Shown piece by piece: positions 59,467-64,000 of a stretch of DNA of 64,000 nt (positions are counted from its first letter, which is position 1; each line of letters opens with the position of its first letter). The position numbers and the translations under genes were made by a program. Below the pieces are notes generated by a model. That model was given only the letters and a program-made list of their open reading frames with translations. It was not told where the DNA came from and made no database searches. This stretch comes from Dactylorhiza incarnata (Eukaryota > Streptophyta > Magnoliopsida > Asparagales > Orchidaceae): positions 8,684,501-8,748,500 of the forward strand of contig JAWHQI010000079.1 of the NCBI GenBank assembly GCA_033032865.1. Direction: 5' to 3'.

Positions 59467-60342
59467 TGTTGGATCTTGCGGCGCCCTTAGAGGGGGGTGA
59501 ATAAGGGCTAAAATTTACTTTGAAATTTTTCTAATATATTATGATAATTTTAACGGATAAACAAGTAGATTTTTAGACAACCCAAATAAACACTTAGAAA
59601 ATCATAAGAAATTGGAAATCAAATTTATTTCCACAAGTGATGAATACAAAGGATTGTCGATCTTAATAAAGCATAAAATCAAGGCTATAATAAAAATAAA
59701 CTTTTAACAATTTGTGTTTACCAATCCTTCTCCCAAGGATCGGAAGGCTGTCACTTATCTCTCCCTAGACCAAGCCCAAGCCTATCCTCTAGATCTTCCC
59801 AAGATCTAGACGTAGCACACAAGGCCACGATTTCCTACCAAGCCACGCAAGGACTTGGACGCTCAGCACAAGGAAGCGATTTTCCCCTAAGCCACGCAAG
59901 GACGTAGACGTCACGCACAAGGAGATGATTTCCCTACCAATACAAAATGTATATAAATGAAAATACAAAATGAAATGATGAACTCCCTAGAAATTCAGAT
60001 CTCTGAAAGGAAGGTTGAAGCCTCGAGATGATCGTTGATGTAGAAGCGCGTCCGATCTCGTCTTCAATTTCAAACCTTCTCAGCACAAATGGGAGTTCAT
60101 GAAGTTCTGGAGCTCTCTGGTTCGTATGCCCTCAGGAAGGAACTTAGAATTCTCCAAACTTGCAATGCACGAACAGAAAGAACCATTTTATAGATTTTCA
60201 CTGTCGCCTGGGCGACATCACAGTCGGAATTCCTCATTGAACCTGTACAACCTGGACACTATAAACACACAAAAGACTAGATCAAATACAACACGATATT
60301 TGTTATTCTCAAACCAAGATATGCGGAACATACGCTCCAACA
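59467..60342 (-). repeat. SIR3 5' LTR, internally deleted
   Basis: 876 bp against 1273 in the 3' LTR. The join GGAATTCCTCATTG near 60223-60235 corresponds to loss of about 400 bp (47015-47415 of the partner), removing most palindromes but keeping the TATA box (60183-60193) and one GTCGCCTGGGCGAC. Confidence 0.9.
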
Positions 60343-60347
60343 ACTAT

Positions 60348-60395
60348 AAACACAAACAAGATCAAATACATAGTGTGATTTGTTATTCTCAAACT
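60348..60395 (-). repeat. SIR2 5' LTR, third piece, truncated
   Basis: AACAAGATCAAATACA and TTTGTTATTCTCAAAC match the last part of the SIR1 and SIR3 LTRs, then similarity stops before the expected CCAACA. Confidence 0.7.
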
Positions 60396-60681
60396 ATAGT
60401 ACATGCACTGTCACTCGTATATACTATAATTCTATAAAGAAATACTTCTAGGACTAAATTGAGGCTAAATTAGTACCATTCAACAGATCACGGTCGTTGA
60501 ATCAAAGAGATATGGGCTGCAAATAGCCCTTTAATGAAACTCCTCCTCCCTCCCTACCGAAACCAGCCCGACACCCATGCCTCCTCCGCCGTTTCTCTCC
60601 GTCGCCGTCGGCTTGCCTGGAGCCCACCATCGGGGTCGCCGGACCCCGACGAATCTGTCGGGGGTTGTTCTTTCGGTGCTC

Positions 60682-60769
60682 CGGCAGGGCTACCGCCGGC
60701 GATGGCCCTGACCGTGAGGCTCAGATTTGGACCTCACGGTCAGGGACACCGCCACCGGTGGCCCTGCCG
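60682..60769. repeat. Foldback of 88 nt with 38-bp arms
   Basis: Arms 60682-60719 and 60732-60769 are complementary at about 33 of 38 positions, with the inner 14 (CCCTGACCGTGAGG) perfect, and a 12-nt loop. Confidence 0.85.
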
Positions 60770-61123
60770 AAGGGTCACAGGACTACCCACGATAGGTTCG
60801 TCGCGGTCCGACGACCTCCCCGGTTGCTCCGGTCAGGCCGACGGCTCTAGGAAGGTCAGCGGCGGAGGAGGCAAACCGCGGGTAGTGATTTTTAAAAAAA
60901 ATTCTAGAAAAAATAAAAAATATATATTATATAATACAGATATTTTAAAAAATTTAATAATAAAATACACTCATTTTTATGTTATAAAATTTTCTAAAAA
61001 AAGTTTAAATAATTATATAAATATAGATATTTATATAATTTACAAAAAACAAATTTTTTTAAAAAATAATTGGGTGCATGCCGGGGCGGGCGAAACCCGT
61101 CGGGGACGGCAGGGTAATTTCGC

Positions 61124-61229
61124 GCGGGGCACGGGGGTCCCTCGCGACAGTACCCGCTTGCTTAAATATAATTATTTATATGTATATGACTCACACTAGT
61201 GACAGTGTACGGGGACCCCTGTGCCCCGC
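61124..61229. repeat. GC-rich inverted repeat with a duplicated flank
   Basis: GCGGGGCACGGGGGTCCC (61124-61141) pairs with GGGACCCCTGTGCCCCGC (61212-61229), one mismatch. Each arm is followed by the same direct word CGACAGTACCCGC. Confidence 0.8.
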
Positions 61230-61460
61230 ACGACAGTACCCGCCCCGCGGCTCCGCGCTTCGCCTGCCTTTTACCAGCTTGCTTCGGCGGCCCCAACCGA
61301 CAGACTTATTTTTTTAAATATTTTCATTTTTTTTAAACATTTTCATTTTTTTAATTATTTCAGTTTTTGCATTTGTTTTTTAATAAATTTTTTAAATTTT
61401 TATGCAGTATTTTATTATAATTTTTCGGAAATTAAAAAAAAAACTCTACGCAGGTTGTTT

Positions 61461-61553
61461 GCGAATAGCCAACCAACGCTAAAATGAAAGGCTATTCGCA
61501 GACCACTTGGGTTTGCGAATAACCAACTAGCACGGAACTAAATGATTATTCGC
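61461..61553. repeat. Two tandem hairpins, 54-bp period
   Basis: GCGAATAGCC/GGCTATTCGC (61461-61499) and GCGAATAACC/GATTATTCGC (61515-61553), each followed by AGACCAC. Confidence 0.85.
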
Positions 61554-61660
61554 AGACCACGTGCGAATGGATAGGATCGTTTGGATCTTGATCGGACGAT
61601 TCAAATTAGCCTGATTAGCCTCAGGTGTTACACTAAAAGTGGTTTCCATACATCTTTATA

Positions 61661-61886
61661 TATATATATAGATATGTATATATATACATACATATATATA
61701 CATGCATATATATACATACATGTATACATACATACATACATATATATATACATACATACATACATACATACATACATACATACATACATACATACATACA
61801 TACATACATAAATACATATATACATACATACAAATATACATACATACATATATATATACATACATATATATACATGTCTATCCTAT
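61661..61886. repeat. Microsatellite (TACA)n / (TA)n
   Basis: Mostly TACA units with TATATA interruptions. The Tyr/Ile/Thr- and Met/Tyr-rich ORFs it creates on both strands are artefacts. Confidence 0.95.
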
Positions 61887-62364
61887 ATAAAGAAATATCA
61901 AACCAATGAATTTTAAATTCATTGAAATGATTACGGCCGTCGAATCTGGCATGATATTTCATCAGCCGTCGGATCAAACTGCTCTCTCTCTCTCTCTCTC
62001 CAATTTTTCTTAGGTCTCTAGGGGCGACCTAAAACTATGAATGTGTATGGTACCATACAACATGAAATTACGATTTTACCCCTATATTTATTGAAAAAAG
62101 AGGGTCATATGACCCGTTTTTTAATCTCACAAAAAGTGTCAATAGTGATAATTGAACTTAGACTTTCACTATGTCAAGCAAAGAAGACAACCATCACACC
62201 ATATGGTTTTTGTTGAACAATATTGAATTATATTTTATATATAAGTACATAAATATAGACCGGTCCCGCCGAATGTTGCCGCACCTGCCGAATGTCGCCT
62301 CCGTCGAATGTCGCCGTCCTCGCAGAATGTCTCCGCCCGCACGGTGGGCCCCCGTGCCCTGTCA

Positions 62365-62396
<32 letters not shown>
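61887..62396. other. Non-coding flank of the CACTA end
   Basis: Contains (TC)n at 61982-62001, palindromes GTATGGTACCATAC (62047) and GGGTCATATGACCC (62103), a short run of CGAATGTCGCC-like words (62266-62335) and (TA)n at 62369-62396. No gene seen. Confidence 0.7.
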
Positions 62397-62399
<3 letters not shown>

Positions 62400-64000
62400 T
62401 ACAACAATTATAGGCATTGGAGGTGTTTTTTATAGGCTTTGGCGTCGTTTTTCAAACGCCGCTAATGTCTTAGCGACGTTTTTGTAAACGTCGCGAAGGC
62501 GTCGCTGTTTGAATCGTCGCCAAAAGTATCCGCGACGTTTTTTTATACCCGCCGCAATAGGCATTTTATACATTGGCGGCGTTTTTTTATCACAAGCGTA
62601 CGTGGTAATCTTTGGCGCCGTTTTTTATCACAAGCGTGGCAATCTTTGGCCACGTTTTTTAAAAAACACTACCATTTTTCGCCACATTTTTTCGAAAAAA
62701 CGCCGTGAATAGTCTTTTATAATAAAATAAATAAATTTTTGTATATGGTACAACATCACGTTGAACATATGGTGCAGCATCAAGCTGGAAAAACAGGTAC
62801 TTTTTGAGAGCTACAATATCAAGACTATTCCAATTATATTAAGATAATACCAATCAACATGAAAATCTACATTTCATATTAAACCTTGTTTCATTTTAAG
62901 ATTACAAAATGGTCCATAAAAATACAAAAAATATCCAACAAGATGTATGTTCCTGTAGCTGGAGTATCATGTTGTGCTCTTTATGCCGTTGGGAAATCAT
63001 GCTTCTGCATTTGATCACATATAAAAGTCATGCTTCTGAGTGCACATTCAGATCCTGCAATAAAAAAATTGTATTAATATAATGATAATTTCATGCTTTC
63101 TCATGGAAGGAATAGAGACCAAAACATTAGGTTGCATATCTAATAGACTACCAAGATTGCTTGGCAAAGCTAGAAGGAGAAAATGAGGAGTTGTGCAAGT
63201 GAACTGCTGCTAGCGTAGCAAGTCCAAAGCTTGATGTGCTATAGCTAGCTTTATATACATATACCCCCTATCAATTTTCAAAATTACAGTTTTAGGTGCA
63301 AACTCTCTAGGTAATCAGTTCGGAGTTTTGGGGTTGAAGTGCGGGTTTCTTAGATAGGAACTCTACTGTGTTCATGTGGTGTCGTTTGAATCTAGAATGA
63401 TGTGATGCACACGTAATTATCTAACGAATAATTACTATAAGTGCTAAAATTAACAAAGTTAGCAACAAATATTCACTATTGAAATTATAACGTTAGATTA
63501 ACCAATAAGATCAAGTTGAAAGTGCTTCATTTAAATACTATTAGAATAAATATTTGCAATAGTATAAGTCTTGGGCAAATGAATACAAAATAACATCCAA
63601 AATAATATGTTTTTTTTACAAATTAAACAACTGAGTGAAATCAACATCAACTCTGAATTTACATCAGAAATAGGAGTCCTGAGGGGTGGAGGCTGATTCG
63701 CGGGTTGGGCAGCAAGATTGTTGTTATTCGGCACTAATTGCTGGAGTCGGGAGGATATTGGAGGGTGTCCGGCTGGTTAGAGTGTGGCCAGGGGCAGTAG
63801 GTGGATCGCGGGACTGTTGGAAGGTACCCAGGGGCAGTTACTTTCAGTTCATGAGTTCAGAGACGGGAGCGTGAGATGATAACCGGCTGTATGGGGCTGG
63901 GATGAGGCAGAGATTGCTTAGGATGGCTGTATGGTGGGGGCAGGGATGGTTGTATTGTAGGAGTGGTAGGATAGTGGGATGGGTGAAAATGACGGCTGTA
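62397..64000 (+). mobile_element. CACTA (En/Spm) DNA transposon terminus, rest beyond window
   Basis: CACTACAACAATTATAGGCA begins at 62397, and the next 300 bp hold subterminal repeats in both orientations (GCGACGTTTTT, AAACGTCGC, GGCGGCGTTTTTTTAT, GGCGCCGTTTTTTATCA). This layout is typical of plant CACTA ends. The other terminus is not present. From 62710 to 64000 no transposase domain or other gene could be recognised; the last 320 bp are G-rich. Whether all of it belongs to the transposon is unknown. Confidence 0.65.

Larger units (their letters stand above)
46254..60342 (-). mobile_element. SIR3: gag-only Sirevirus element, split by ATH1
   Basis: LTRs 46254-47526 (1273 bp) and 59467-60342 (876 bp). 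Target duplication ACTAT at 46249-46253 and 60343-60347. Without ATH1 and its duplicated target it is about 7.6 kb. Gag is present, but no protease, integrase, RT or RNase H was found, so it must depend on enzymes made elsewhere, as large retrotransposon derivatives do. Confidence 0.92.
16955..60395 (-). mobile_element. SIR2: Sirevirus element, bottom layer of the nest, heavily interrupted
   Basis: Visible parts: gag remnant 16965-17980, PBS 18016-18027, and a 5' LTR in three pieces (18030-18525, 45646-46253, 60348 to about 60395). COP2 and SIR3 separate the pieces; each target duplication joins the LTR back in register with the SIR1 and SIR3 LTRs. The gag side ends where LTR-D inserted; pol and the 3' LTR should be left of the window. 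The expected CCAACA end near 60395 is not found, so the outer end is truncated. Confidence 0.75.
60396..61660. other. Unclassified region with hairpins, no gene supported
   Basis: A GC-rich block (60540-60890) with an ORF on the plus strand has no recognisable motif and overlaps a long hairpin. AT-rich 60890-61070. GC-rich inverted repeat at 61124-61229, T-rich 61305-61430, and twin hairpins at 61461-61553. Confidence 0.5.

Noticed and set aside
60534..61199. A 221-codon ORF on the plus strand
   Set aside because: It crosses a long hairpin and then a very AT-rich tract with a sharp change in composition. No domain is recognisable.
61581..61977. ORFs of repeated Tyr/Ile/His/Thr or Met/Tyr/Val/Cys
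   Set aside because: Pure translations of the TACA microsatellite.

Overview
This window reads as a heterochromatic, transposon-filled stretch of an angiosperm nuclear genome. I found no host gene, rRNA or tRNA gene. Nearly every recognisable coding segment belongs to an LTR retrotransposon, and all the polyproteins carry stops or frameshifts. The species cannot be named from the sequence.

Labels used here: SIR1, SIR2 and SIR3 are Ty1/copia Sirevirus (SIRE/Maximus-like) elements on the minus strand. COP1 and COP2 are other Ty1/copia elements on the plus strand. TEK1 is a Ty3/gypsy chromovirus (Tekay/Del-like) on the minus strand. LTR-D is a Tekay-like LTR remnant. GLTR is a 6.6-kb coding-free LTR-like insertion. 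ATH1 is a non-autonomous Athila-like element.

Layout. 1-7060: SIR1 (antisense ORF, pol, gag, PBS, 5' LTR), whose other LTR lies outside the window. 7061-7577: an ATH1-like LTR fragment that SIR1 landed in. 7578-16954: LTR-D, which contains COP1 (9404-15346, duplication TAAAT). 16955-18029: gag remnant of SIR2. 18030-60395: the SIR2 5' LTR in three pieces, split by COP2 (18526-45640, duplication GATTT) and by SIR3 (46254-60342, duplication ACTAT). COP2 is split inside its RNase H by TEK1 (23533-44085, duplication CTGTG/CTATG). The 5' LTR of TEK1 is split by GLTR (33968-40552). SIR3 is split by ATH1 (49964-56412, duplication ATATG). 60396-64000: low-complexity, hairpin-rich sequence, then the terminus of a CACTA DNA transposon at 62397 that runs off the window. 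SIR2 is therefore the inferred bottom layer of a nest up to four insertions deep, and the target-site duplications order most of the events.

Points of biology: SIR1 has gag and pol in one frame separated by a single TAG, plus an antisense ORF beyond pol. SIR3 keeps gag but has no pol. ATH1 encodes only a 413-codon acidic protein with two zinc knuckles. COP2 has decayed by nonsense changes without frameshifts. Three unrelated LTR families place arrays of palindromic words directly upstream of the TATA box. TEK1 and GLTR LTRs are very long and packed with tandem repeats.
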